64,000 bases of DNA from Haliotis asinina (taxonomy: Eukaryota; Mollusca; Gastropoda; Lepetellida; Haliotidae). The notes under the pieces were generated by a model. The model saw only the letters and a list, made by a program, of their open reading frames with translations, was not told the origin of the DNA and did not search any database. Below, in pieces: positions 1-10,429 of the stretch (its first letter is position 1; each line of letters begins with the position of its first letter). The DNA lies in NCBI RefSeq assembly GCF_037392515.1, contig NC_090295.1, positions 19,608,001 to 19,672,000 on the forward strand, written 5' to 3'. Made by a program: the position numbers and the translations under genes.

Positions 1-481
1 CGTGCACAGATATCCTAGAAAAGAGCAGTCTGTAATTGGGCGGGGGTTCCAAAATGATTTACTTGAATTAGTGTAATCCTGATCGAACAAACTCCATTGA
101 AATTAGAAAGAGAAAGGAAGCCAAATGAATATGAACCTGAGGAATGTCTCATCTCATAGAGAAAATAAGGACTTATCGTGCAATCAACACAGAAAATATC
201 CTTCGTATGATTCAAAACAATTTTAATCTGATGTCATGACAGTACACAGGTGACTAATCGCCTTCCTTCAATAGAAATTTAAGTCGGTGATGCTGCTGAC
301 AAGCCTGTTCGGTCGTCATGCCTGAAACCCGTAACGTTTTGAAAACGTTTTTGTTCTTAAAATATCTGGTCAAACTCACGGGTCACAGTGTTGAAGGCTG
401 CCCGATGAGGAGGACAGGGACGAATTTATCTCAACAGTCGGATGAACGATCATTATCGGTATCCGACAGTCACCTTAGTAG
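1..481. other. Intergenic, nothing recognised
   Basis: No reading frame with splice or codon support, no tandem repeat and no SINE module was seen here. Confidence 0.5.
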
Positions 482-720
482 AGAGTGAGTGGGTTTAATT
501 TTTCGCCGCACTCGGCAATATTCCAAGTATATGAAATTAGGCTTTAATTAATAATAGAGCCTGAACCAGACAATCCGGCATGAGCGTCGATCTGCGCAGT
601 GGGGATACGATGACGTGTGTCGACCAGGTCATTGACTTTATACCTGCCAATCCCCTTAGTCGCCTTTTACGACAAGTATTGAAGGTTATCGTAGCAGAAA
701 ACACCTCAGGGATAATCCCC
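482..720 (-). mobile_element. SINE-B copy, diverged
   Basis: Reading the minus strand, the tail module (GTAAAACTAAACTCACTC type) lies at the low-coordinate end. The internal SINE-B blocks follow it: the block around GGATTGTCTGGTCCAGACTC, then the block containing AGGCGACTAA. Numerous substitutions mark it as an old copy. Confidence 0.75.
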
Positions 721-739
721 TAAATAAACACACTTAAAA

Positions 740-1905
740 CAAGAAGACCTTCCAAGTGCACCGAGCCTTCATGAAGGCGATATGCAGGCACAGACCCCCA
801 ATGTAGGCGTTATACACAGGTGATATGCATGCGGAGGCACCTGATACATCCGCTGTTCATGGAAGACACGCAATACTGGCGATATGCATGCAAGACACCC
901 TACACAGGCGATGTGTATGCGAGGGTACCGAATACCGGCGACATGCACACGAAGACAACCTACATACGCGATATGCAAGACAGCCTATACAAGCGAAATA
1001 CATGCGAACACACCCAACATAGACAATATGCACGGGAGACGCCCTATATATGAAATATACCATGCGAACACACCCAAAATAGACAATATGCACGGGAGAC
1101 GCCCTATATATGAAATATACCATACGAACACACCCAACATAGACAATATGCACGGGAGACGCCCTATATATGAAATATACCATACGAACACACCCAAAAT
1201 AGACAATATGCACGGGAGACGCCCTATATATGAAATATACCATACGAACACACCCAACATAGGCAATATGCACGGGAGACGCCCTATATATGAAATATAC
1301 CATACGAACACACCCAACATAGACAATATGCACGGGAGACGCCCTATATATGAAATATACCATACGAACACACCCAACATAGACAATATGCACGGGAGAC
1401 GCCCTATATATGAAATATACCATACGAACACACCCAACATAGGCAATATGCACGGGAGACGCCCTATATATGAAATATACCATACGAACACACCCAAAAT
1501 AGGTGATATCCCAATAGGTGATATGCTTGAAAAACACCTATTGTAAGAAATATGCATGACACCCTACATAGGCGATATACAAACGAACATACCAAAATAG
1601 ACGATGTACCGTAGACAATACATGCAATATGCATCCGAAGACACTATATGGGAGTCGTGTGTGGAAGACACCCTGTGTAGGCAGTATGCATGGAAGACGC
1701 CCTGTGTAGGCAGTATGCATGGAAGATACACTATGCAGGCGATATGCATGCAAAGACACCATATGAGCGATAGGCTTGCGAAGACACTCGATATCCATGG
1801 AAGACACCATCTACAGGCGGTAGCGTACAAAGTCATCCTATGTAAGCGTCATGCATGGAAGAAAACCCGATATAGGCGACATGCATGAGGAGACACCCGC
1901 ATAAG
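740..1905. repeat. Complex minisatellite: ~30-bp monomers with a homogenised 60-bp core
   Basis: Diverged units of about 27-33 bp, each with a core like GACACCCTACATAGGCGATATGC, run from about 740 to 1900. Between about 1009 and 1506 the array is almost perfectly regular at 60 bp, with more than 8 copies. Each 60-bp unit is two diverged monomers: one with CACACCCAACATAGACAATA and one with GAGACGCCCTATATATGAAA. Because 60 is a multiple of 3, several frames stay open across the core; those frames are not genes. Confidence 0.9.
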
Positions 1906-3145
1906 CGATGTGCATGGTTCACGCTCAGTTCATGTCCGAAGTGAGTGAGTGAGTGAGTGAGTGACTTGGTTCACATCCAGTTTAATATAGACTGTTAAAA
2001 TTTGTCGATGCCCACGAACACCGTATGTTGCTGCCAAACCTTCGATCCCAAGATCATAGGATTTTGCCACGTCTAAGGGAGTTAACTCGCACTGCATGTG
2101 CATCCATTCACTCACTTAATTGCAGGGGTTTATCGACTCTAAATAGGGAATTTAACTACAGAGGCACTCAGAAAATCGCAACACTCAAAACGGTTCCATG
2201 ATTCAGTTTTATTTGAAAATAAATACCAAGAAAAATAAGTAAAAAAGTAAGACAATATGTTTTACATGCATCGGTCGAGACATAATCTTTCACCAAGAAT
2301 GTCGAGAACGGGGTTATTGTTTCGGTTGAATGTAGAAAGGAGTAATCCTTAGTCGAAATGTTTTGTATTAATGTTTAGAGTTTGTAGTATGTTATTTTGC
2401 TGTTTGTTATGCATCATGTGCACTGCTTTACGCAATCTGGATACGTTAACTTGCATCAACCACGACAACAAGCCGGATTCCCCGTTCCTGTCAGACATCT
2501 TTCACGACAAGCTCAACTCTAACCCGGATCTTTAAAAGTCGTCTGGAGAAAATATTGTTGTCAAATTATCTTAAAAGTTTCACGTCCTGGTTAAAACTGC
2601 AACTTAAATTCTTCTTAAAACGGAAATCCGTCCTCAGCAAAAGGACGAATTCAAAACTGATACAATAAAAAATCGAACTCAGACGTGTTTTTATCACGGT
2701 AAAGATCAGTATTATAATTGTGTCACAAGTTCCCCACCCTGTTCTTGACTTTAGAGGCGACGAACGATGTCTGAGGGTCTGGGTCATTGACTGAACTCAT
2801 GCAAGCCGTCGTATCCTGTGTGCGATGCGATATCACCAGATGTCACCCGATTGTCGATATGACCACAGGATAAAGAAGAGATATATTTGCGACTGCGTTG
2901 AAGAGCAAACAAATAAGAATATCATCAAGTTGTCGGCCTAAAGAGGATAACTTTTGTGTTGAAGTATGGTGAAAATACTTGCTATCAAATACCCGTTGAG
3001 ATACTATGGATACATCTCAGAACAAATTGTGATGATGTCAATGCTTGCGTTGCCTCCAGACAAAACAAGGAAATTGTCTACAACATCCGATGCATGTAAC
3101 TGCGCATGTCCGTTGTCCTAATACCAGAGGAGGTCATCGAGATGT
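1906..3145. other. Downstream flank of the first chitin-binding gene
   Basis: A short (GAGT)n run lies at about 1941-1964. No gene or repeat family was recognised in the rest. On the minus strand an AATAAA hexamer lies at 2208-2213, about 0.9 kb past the stop codon of the gene that ends at 3146. It could be its poly(A) signal, but nothing else supports that. Confidence 0.4.
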
Positions 3146-6100
3146 TTACGCGCATCTGACTGCGACGTTGGGAACTGTGACAGTACAGGCAGTGCGTTGT
3201 GTAACTTGGCGTCCCTGAGACGCCTGATTTGACCGGTTTTCTGCCGAGGTCGTGATGACAGCATTCAGCAAAGTCTCCATAGCCAGACATTCTTCTGTCG
3301 TCCATGAGCGACTGGAACCAAGGGCGGTAATAGGGATTTCTACTCGTCCGCTTCTCACAGCACGGCAGTCTGTAAAAAAATATGCTGTGAATCCCACAAA
3401 ACAATAACAGCCCTTCAGATTCTCTCGTCATCGGTCTAGCAATAATCCATTATCAAACAAGAGTGAGTATGGGTGAGTTTTGTTTTACGCCGCTCTTAGC
3501 AATATTACGACGGGGGACACCAGTAATAAACTTCTCACACTGTACCCATGGGGGAATCGAACTTGGATCTGGGGAGTGACAAGCAATCGCTTTCACTACT
3601 TGGCTACTACACTACTCATATCAAACAAGAATACAGGCGGTAGAATGGTCTCTTGACTTGCCATTCGTCTCTCGCCTTGTGGAAACCCATAATTTACTCC
3701 TCACGGTGTTTGAAGTGCGGAAGTGATATTAAGATTACTAAAGCGGCGCAAAACCACATACATGCAGTTTCTTAAGGATTATGGCGTGATATTTTACGAA
3801 ACTTCATCCAACTGCAACTTACTCTGTCCTTGACCTTGACCTGTACTTCCGGTTGGTTGAAGGATGGAAGTGAGGCCGTTTAGCCCAGGGAGACCACTCA
3901 GACTATTCAGAGTATTGAAACCACTCAGACCGCCAAGACCAGCGCCGACCCTGAGCCCTGCACTTCTGCTTATAGATGTAGCTCCCTTCAGGAAACATGA
4001 TTGAATATAATAGTGTGTAAAGCAAGTGGGATCAATCACTGGTCAAAATTACTTTTTCAGTTTACTGTTTACCAGCTGAACTGTCATAAACAACACTTTG
4101 AAACAGTCAGCTGGTATCCCCAACATAAAGACATCATGAAGTGCTATATTATCAGCTGACCTCAGATCATGATCTTGAAATCATAGTAATATAAGGAGGA
4201 GAGCGAGAGAGAAGGTGTCATACGGCAAGCCGGTTACTCCTTCTTTTGCCCTCTCAACAAACAGACGTTTCAGCCAGAGAGTCGTACGTCATCTACCCAT
4301 CATCTACTCGGGACGAACGCGAACGCCACAAGGCTACCCCACAGCCGTTACCATGCGAGAGATAAGATCTTAGCCTTATTCAAGCAGTCCAAAGGGGTTG
4401 CAGATAAAAGGATGAATGTTCTAACCACACGGCTACCCGACTACCTTTACCAGAGAGACTTTATGCAGCTTAATGCCATCATTGCCAGGGGACCTTACTT
4501 TCGGTTCCTTTCTTTGTTTGTTGTTAATGCTGCACTCATGAATATTCGAACTTGATAATGACGGTGTCTAGATAAACAAGTCTGGGACGAACATTTCAGC
4601 GTTTGACGTCTTAAGTTTTGTTTGTTTTCAACGCCAAACTCACAAACAAACCTTATGACAAGCATTTATCAACCCAGATGGGCTTCAAAGATCTGACCCT
4701 CCCATCCCATTTGTCGCCTAATACAAGAAGCATTTGTGCTGAAGACCAAATGTGACACAGGGCCTACATTTTCGAATCTCTCTTAGCGCTAATATAGTCG
4801 TAAGTTAATGTTAATGTATGGCACTTACGACTGTCTTAGCGCAAAGAGAGCACGAACGTGTTAGCTAGGTCTTAACGAAAATACGTTTGTTTCACGGGAT
4901 GTAGAAATGTTACGTTAATCTTGCAAATGACGTGAACACGTGTTAGAAAAAGAGAGGGTACCGTCTTGATTACATACACCAGATACTGTTTTCGTGTTTC
5001 CGTTCCAGATGTGTCTAAACTGACCTGGAAAGACGTTCTGGTGTTGCCGCTTCTGAAGAGCAGATTGCTTAGGGTGGGGTTGACGCAGTTGCTGCTTCTT
5101 GTCTCATTACACAGCGGCATCCCTGGGCAGGAGGACGTGAGGGCACAGGGAGGCAGGAGGGGGTCCACGGGCACCATGGGTGGCACCATGGAGATGAAGA
5201 ATATATTGTTGCCCTTCTTCTTTGACGTCGTGGTGGTAGTGGCATTGGTGGTGCTTGAGGTTGGGGATGCTGTCGTTGTTTTCTTGCCACCGAACCACTC
5301 GGGAGGCATTGGGTAGGGGATGAGGATTGGGCTCATTTGGGAGTTTGATTTCTTTTGGCTATTCCCTTTACCCATCATACCATTCATCATGCCCCCATTC
5401 AACATACCGTTCATCATGCCCCCATTCAACATACCGTTCATCATGCCCCCATTCATCATACCATTCCACATGCCACCATTCATTAGGCCATTATTCATCA
5501 CGCCGTTCACCATCCCCATGTTGAAAGACTTCTTTTTGGAGGGGATGTTCAAGAAAGGTGGGAATAGTGTCACCCCGGAGCCCATCATCCCGGAACCCTT
5601 GGTGTTCATGCTCCTCATCTCCATGCCGACTCCACCGTTCATCAAACCACCATTCATGGGCATTCCCATTCCTCCCATCAGACCCGTGTTCACCATCCCC
5701 AAGCCTTGATTCATGGGCGAGTGGTGCGTCTTCCAACTCCCCTGTTGTATTTGCTGCATTTTTTGCGTCCGCTGGTGCATGTTTTGCATTGGCTGTTGCG
5801 CGTGCTGTTGCATTGGTTGTTGCATAGGCTGTTGTTGCATTGGCTGTTGCATAGGCTGTTGTTGCATTGGCTGTTGCATAGGCTGTTCCTGTTGCATTGG
5901 CTGTTGCATGCTTTGCTGTTGCATTGGCCGTTGTATGGGTCTTTGCATTGACTGCTGCCTTGGCTGTGAAAAGGTGCTTCTTGGTGCATTATTGTCGCAT
6001 GGGACTTTGGATGGCCAGTCACACTGGCTTGTTGCAGGGTTGAACCTTAAGTTAGCAGGGCACATAAGACGTACATATGTGCCTCCAACACACTGTAAGA

Positions 6101-6193
6101 AGGCTTCGCAATTGTTGGGATCCGCAGCCAGGCCCTCGGTGCAGGTGACTCCCTGCTGTCCAGTCGCGGAACACGCTACTGCCAGGACAACAC
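3146..6193 (-). CDS. Secreted CBM14 chitin-binding, Met/Gln/Asn-rich matrix-like protein (5' exon missing)
   Basis: Three exons join in frame on the minus strand: 6193-5025 (acceptor CCCGCAG, donor CAG|GTCAGT), 3985-3823 (acceptor CCTGAAG, donor AGA|GTAAGT) and 3369-3146 (acceptor TTTACAG, stop TAA). Intron phases agree (0, then 1). The first listed exon opens in phase 1 inside the hydrophobic VVLAVACSA stretch. An upstream exon carrying the ATG must therefore exist, but I could not find it. Order of parts: end of a signal peptide; one peritrophin-A/CBM14 domain with six Cys (CTEGLAADPNNC to CDWPSKVPC); a long MQQPMQQ repeat; MNGGM-type repeats; a block with SPILIPYPMP and KKGNNIFFISMVPP around a Thr/Ser-rich hinge; a Gly/Leu/Ser-rich exon; and a C-terminal domain ending CTVTVPNVAVRC plus Ala. 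CBM14 domains bind chitin, so an extracellular shell, cuticle or mucus matrix role is inferred. The gene at 17787-22281 is its paralog. Confidence 0.87.
3463..3618 (-). mobile_element. SINE-A copy with 12-bp target-site duplication
   Basis: It is flanked by the perfect direct repeat TATCAAACAAGA at 3451-3462 and 3619-3630. On the minus strand the head resembles a tRNA (TAGCCAAGTAG-like box A, then GGTTCGATTCC-like box B) and the tail ends in the (CTCA)n module. It lies in the last intron of the chitin-binding gene. Confidence 0.88.
4190..4480 (-). repeat. Possible third tRNA-headed repeat, uncertain
   Basis: On the minus strand near 4455-4430 the sequence reads GGGTAGCCGTGTGGTTAGAAC, which resembles a tRNA box A, but I find no convincing box B and no target-site duplication. 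It could equally be unrelated unique intron sequence. Confidence 0.25.
4675..4745 (-). mobile_element. SINE-B fragment
   Basis: A short diverged match to the head end of SINE-B is seen, with a GTCGCCTAATACAAGAAGCA-like block followed by a GCTGAAGACC-like block. Confidence 0.4.
4759..4873. repeat. Diverged foldback/MITE-like element (TTCTCGAAACG family)
   Basis: Its outline matches the elements at 18151-18397 and 56493-56623: it opens CAGGGCCTACATTTTCGAA and closes with an inverted GAACGTGTTAGCTAGG. The termini are much decayed. It lies in the intron after the large exon of the first chitin-binding gene. Confidence 0.4.
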
Positions 6194-6281
6194 CTGCGGG
6201 AACCACGAAACAAAGATTCGAAGTGTTTCCTTTTAAGCCATTATTTTAAGATTTGTATCCCTATTAACCGTATTAACCCTG

Positions 6282-6292
6282 GGTATATATAA
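6282..6292 (-). promoter_or_regulatory. Candidate TATA box
   Basis: TTATATATAC on the minus strand lies about 90 bp upstream of the first recognised exon of the chitin-binding gene. The acceptor at 6194-6195 implies an exon further upstream, so this may be a chance AT-rich run and not the promoter. Confidence 0.2.
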
Positions 6293-6309
6293 CGGCTCAA
6301 AGAATAGAG

Positions 6310-6339
6310 CCGGGAGAGAGAGAGAGAGAGAGAGAGAGT
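6310..6339. repeat. (GA)n microsatellite
   Basis: About 12 uninterrupted AG dinucleotides. Confidence 0.9.
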
Positions 6340-6392
6340 TCAAAACCAGGCGCATATGTGAGCGGAAATATATAAAATGACACATGCCGATA

Positions 6393-6553
6393 CATTATGA
6401 GTGACTGAATTTGGTTTTACACGTTTTAGCAATATTCCGGCATTATCACGACTGACAAAAACATAAATGGGCATCACATATTTTACCCGTTTGTGGAATC
6501 GAACCCGGGTCTTCTTAAGCACAAGACTGTAACATCGCCCCACTGTGACACCA
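6393..6553 (-). mobile_element. SINE-A copy
   Basis: On the minus strand there is a GGTTCGATTCC-like box B near 6500, then the GTGATATTGC and AATATTGCTAAAA tail blocks, ending in a short CACTCA run. The box A region is badly decayed. Confidence 0.7.
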
Positions 6554-6699
6554 TTTCTTTTCTTTACACGCTAATGCACAAAGCCTGTCCACCAGATTCC
6601 CATAAGGCAAACTTTGTAACAAGCAATGGATACGGTATCTATATAAACAGGGAACCGACGACGATCAGGGTTAGCATTGGCCTTAATAAACCCATACTT

Positions 6700-6868
6700 G
6701 TCTCCCCAACGAAGATCCAGGATAGAATTGGTCTCCACATGTCATCGTATCGCTGTGGAAATCGATGTCCACGAGGTCAATCACTGGCTTGCCTGGTCAG
6801 ACTCGATTATTTACCAACAGCGGTTATATATATGGAATATTGCTGCGTTAAACAACCAAACAAACATA
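6700..6868 (+). mobile_element. SINE-B copy, diverged and internally rearranged
   Basis: The blocks appear in order: CCACATGTCATCGTATCGC, the TCAATCACTGGCTTGCCTGG block, TCAGACTCGATTATTTAC, and GGAATATTGCTGCGTTAAAC. The head is incomplete. Confidence 0.6.
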
Positions 6869-7204
6869 CACAGTGTTAAGCCCCCTCCACAACCATGCAT
6901 ATTCAAAAACAAGAGGCGAATGAGTTACGAGTTGCAACATTGGAAAGTCGTATGTTCATAACAAAGCATTATCCTTTATACAATGACATACAACACAGTT
7001 CTCAAAACAATATACAAATGCGCATAAATACGAAATCAAACCTTAAAATAATACTGTTTGAAAAAGAAGATGAAAATAATGAATTTAGGAGAAAATTGGA
7101 AAGGCGCTGTTAGTTTTCTGTTCAAATGTATAATTCACCCGAAATTATGAAGAATTAACTTCAGGATTCTTTCACTTTATGGAGGTTTAGAAACGCCAAA
7201 ATAT

Positions 7205-7324
7205 GAGTAAACACAATTAGGAGTAAACACAATTAGGAGTAAACACAATTAGGAGTAAACACAATTAGGAGTAAACACAATTAGGAGTAAACACAATTAG
7301 GAGTAAACACAATTAGGAGTAAAC
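7205..7324. repeat. 16-bp tandem repeat
   Basis: About 7-8 near-identical copies of AGTAAACACAATTAGG. The unit is not a multiple of 3 and no coding role is likely. Confidence 0.92.
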
Positions 7325-7543
7325 CTACTGGGTTAGAGTATAGCGGAAATAGAAAAGCTTCATGTCTGATTTAAAACTGAACGTGTTATAGCACACTTTT
7401 CATAGTACAAGTGTTACCATTTATGCACGTGGGTTTTATTCCAAGTGGTTTGTCAGAGACATACTACGTATTCCATGCTAATGTATATATTTATATACAG
7501 ATAATCGTTATAAATTTATGTTATTTTCCGGAAAGATCAAGAA

Positions 7544-7817
7544 TGAGTGAGTGAGTGAGTGAGTTTAGTTTTACACCGCACGCAGCTATAGTCCAGCTAC
7601 ACGGTGGCGGTCTGTAAATAATCGAGTCTGGACCAGACAATCCAGTGACCAACAAGATGAGCACCGATCTGCGCAACTGGGAACCGATGACGTGTCAGTC
7701 AAGTCAGTGAGCCTGACCACCCGATCCCGCTAGTCGCCTCTTACGACAAGCATAGTCGCCTTTTATGGCAAGCATGAGTTATTGAAGGCCCGTTCTACCC
7801 CGGGACCTTCACGGGTG
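7544..7817 (-). mobile_element. SINE-B, full length, with 13-bp target-site duplication
   Basis: It is flanked by perfect GAAAGATCAAGAA direct repeats at 7531-7543 and 7818-7830. The minus strand starts CACCCGTGAAGGTCCCGGGG and ends in a (CTCA)n tail. This is one of the copies that define the element ends. Confidence 0.92.
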
Positions 7818-7830
7818 GAAAGATCAAGAA

Positions 7831-8930
7831 GAATGGGTAGACAACTCACCTATTACAGAAAACCATCGCCTCCTCCACATGTCCATCATCATGAACAGTC
7901 AGTAGGTTACTTCACTTGTCTCCTCAATTTTTTCTCTTATAAAACCCAACCGCGCCTGTCACGTGATCATTGACCATCAAGCCGATCAGCACATGCCGAT
8001 CGCTGACCATTGGCTTCCTGGTCGCTCATGGTCTCGATGTCGCGGAATTGGAAAGGAACTTACGCGCTTGACGTTACTCCAACAATTGCGAATATTGGAC
8101 TCCAGTAAGTCATCTGTTTACTTATTATTTAACCATTTCTTTTTTGCGCAGATCTCATGTTTGCGAGAAAAAGAATCACTATGACAATAGATTTGTGTTA
8201 GCAATGCTTGGAATACGGAAGCTGATTTTCATTGTCACTATTTCCTGTTTCAGAGGGTCAAATACATGTTTGTTTTCTTTTCTTGTGTAGGCAACGAAGT
8301 TGATAACCTTTTTAACAATTTGTCGTCATCGATATGGAGATTAATCCGCCAACAACATCAGTAGCGTGCGACAATATGTCACACCTCCGCTTCAACAGGA
8401 ACTGTCAAGTCCTCGAGCCACGCCGGTCCCTGTTCGTCTGGTGTTAACGCGTAAGTGTCCAGGACACTGGTTTACACGACGTAGACGGATTTGCTGCTCT
8501 GTGCCAGTGGAAGGGAATTACGTGCAAACTCTCACCTTTGTGTCAACACGACCACGTGACACGGCTTCAAAGTCGCACTCCAGTGAAGAAACTCGAAGTA
8601 AAGCTGGTTGTAATTCATGATGTTGTTGATTGAACGTTGAATGAAGTCAAGGATGCTGCGTGACACACGACATAGGGATGAAGATATGATGTCGTAATAC
8701 ACAAGTTGTTATATTTGACTTTCATTTAGAAAGAGAATGATTTTGTGGTGTTGCAACGAGGGTAGTGAAACCTTTATTACCGCGAGACGGAGTTCGCAGT
8801 GACGGCAAAACGACATCAGCTAAAACATTGATTGCCCCCGACACGAACACATGTCGGATATCCACTGGTAAGCGGTTACCTCTATCTGTATACAGTGCCC
8901 AGGGTTATGTGTATAAATCTTCAACATGTT
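7831..8930. other. Intergenic, no supported gene
   Basis: Several short frames are open, but none has splice signals, domain similarity or compositional support. The missing first exon of the chitin-binding gene could lie in this stretch or beyond it; I could not identify it. Confidence 0.4.
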
Positions 8931-9140
8931 CTTTGTTTGTTTGTTTTGTTAGTTTGATCTTTTGGGGTTTTTTGTTTTGTTTTGTTTTGGTTTTTTTGGG
9001 GGGGGCTGTTTGTTTGTTTGGTTTTTTCTCTCTCTCTCTTTCCTTTTTTTAGTTTTTTTTCATTTTTGGTTTTTTGTATGTTTCTTTGGGTTGTTTTTTT
9101 TCGCTGTTGTTTTTGTTTTGTTGTTGTTTGGCGGTTTTCT
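8931..9140. repeat. Low-complexity GT/T-rich tract
   Basis: TTTGTTTG, TTTTGG and TCTCTC runs cover about 200 bp. Open frames across it encode only Phe/Val/Cys runs, or Lys/Gln runs on the other strand, and are artefacts. Confidence 0.85.
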
Positions 9141-9147
9141 TTTCGTT

Positions 9148-9300
9148 TTGCGCCGCACTCAGACACTCCGACAGCATAACGGTCCTCTATCGGTTATCGA
9201 GTTTGGACCAGACAATCCAGAGATCAACAGCATGAGCATCGATTTACTCAAATGAGGTACGATAACATCTGTCAAACGAGCCTGACCACGCGATCCAGTG
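9148..9300 (-). mobile_element. SINE-B copy, partial
   Basis: It shows GCGCCGCACTCAG, GAGTTTGGACCAGACAATCC and GAGCATCGATTT blocks in the minus-strand SINE-B arrangement. The head end is lost near 9300. Confidence 0.65.
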
Positions 9301-10184
9301 AGTTCCCTGTTTATTTGTTCTTAGTCTTAACGTTCCAAGTCAGTAACCAAACATTTTAAGGTCCATGCTTGCTAATCATAAAAATGGGTTTCACACAGGA
9401 ATGTGAACGTCAGTCAAACCATGCAGACGGGTTTCAATAAACAGGTGTTTCAAGGGCATACTATCCAAGAAGGTACGTGAGTGCCATATTCTACCCCTGC
9501 ATCTTTCATCTCCATTAGTGTTTAAGACAACGCATAATATGGACTACGGTCAGCGTGCGGTCACGCGTTTGGATTTCAAACACAAGGTGTGCCAAAGCCA
9601 TGTGCAATGAACCATGGACAATGAACCATATGCATGCAGGTGGGAATTTTTCGTCAAGGACCTATTAACTATGCACACGGCCGATGGGTTTTACCAACTG
9701 GGTTTTGGATTTCTAAGTAATTGGTCTGTATGGTTTGGATACAGCTCCATCTGTGGTATTTAAAATACATCCTACAATAAAATAGATACGTCAGACATGT
9801 TGACAACTACAGTTGAACTAAGGGTCTTCATTGCAACAACAACAGACATGCCAGATTCTTTAACAACCCATGGACATATGGAGAGGGCAATACTATGTTT
9901 CGTGTCACATCCGTGCTAGACAGCCATATTTACCATACCAAGCTTGCTGAAAATGGTCTGCAGAATTTTATTATAATTTATATTGGTCATAAAAATATAA
10001 AATCTAAAAATGTGTGTCTGAAGCACAGGATAAGGAGCGTTAGCGGAGTCAGGTAGGTTAAAATAATGTCAGTGTGAACTACAATTAAAAGGTCATTGTG
10101 AAATTAGTTTTCCCCATCACTGATGTTTGTTTTATCCCAGTCGGTTCATTATTTGGATCATACATCTGGACATCCTGACATCTA
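9301..10184. other. Intergenic, nothing recognised
   Basis: No supported gene, tandem repeat or SINE module. Confidence 0.4.
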
Positions 10185-10425
10185 CCCTTGAAGATCTGGG
10201 TTAGAATTGGTCTTCATCAACCCATGCTTATCTTAAGAGGTGACAAACAGGATGACATAATCAAGCTGGTTGACACATGTCATCGTATCCCCTGTGCGTA
10301 TATCGATGCTCATGATGTTGATCACTGGAGTTTCTTGTCAGGACATGATCATTAACAGACCGCGGTCATATAGCTATACTATATAGTACCGAGTGCGGCG
10401 TTAAACACCAAACCAAACAACATCC
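10185..10425 (+). mobile_element. SINE-B copy, diverged
   Basis: Plus-strand order is GAAGATCTGGGTTAGAATTG, CAACCCATGCTTATC, GTTGACACATGTCATCG, GCTCATGATGTTGATCACTG, GAGTGCGGCGTTAAAC. Confidence 0.7.
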
Positions 10426-10429
10426 TGAC

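Noticed and set aside
857-1557. Long overlapping open frames on both strands (190-226 codons) over the 60-bp array
   Set aside because: The unit length is a multiple of three, so frames stay open by arithmetic. The peptides are pure repeats, present in several frames, without start context or splice sites.
5713-6249. Plus-strand Cys-rich frame (CIGCCIGCC repeats) resembling a metallothionein-like protein
   Set aside because: It is the antisense of the MQQPMQQ repeat in the real minus-strand exon, which has matching splice sites and a CBM14 domain.
6661-6720. Minus-strand signal-peptide-like MGLLRPMLTLIVVG as the missing exon 1 of the chitin-binding gene
   Set aside because: The following GTTCCC is a poor donor and the stretch adjoins or overlaps a SINE-B remnant.
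8921-9255. Phe-rich and Lys/Gln-rich frames
   Set aside because: They arise from the GT/T low-complexity tract on either strand.
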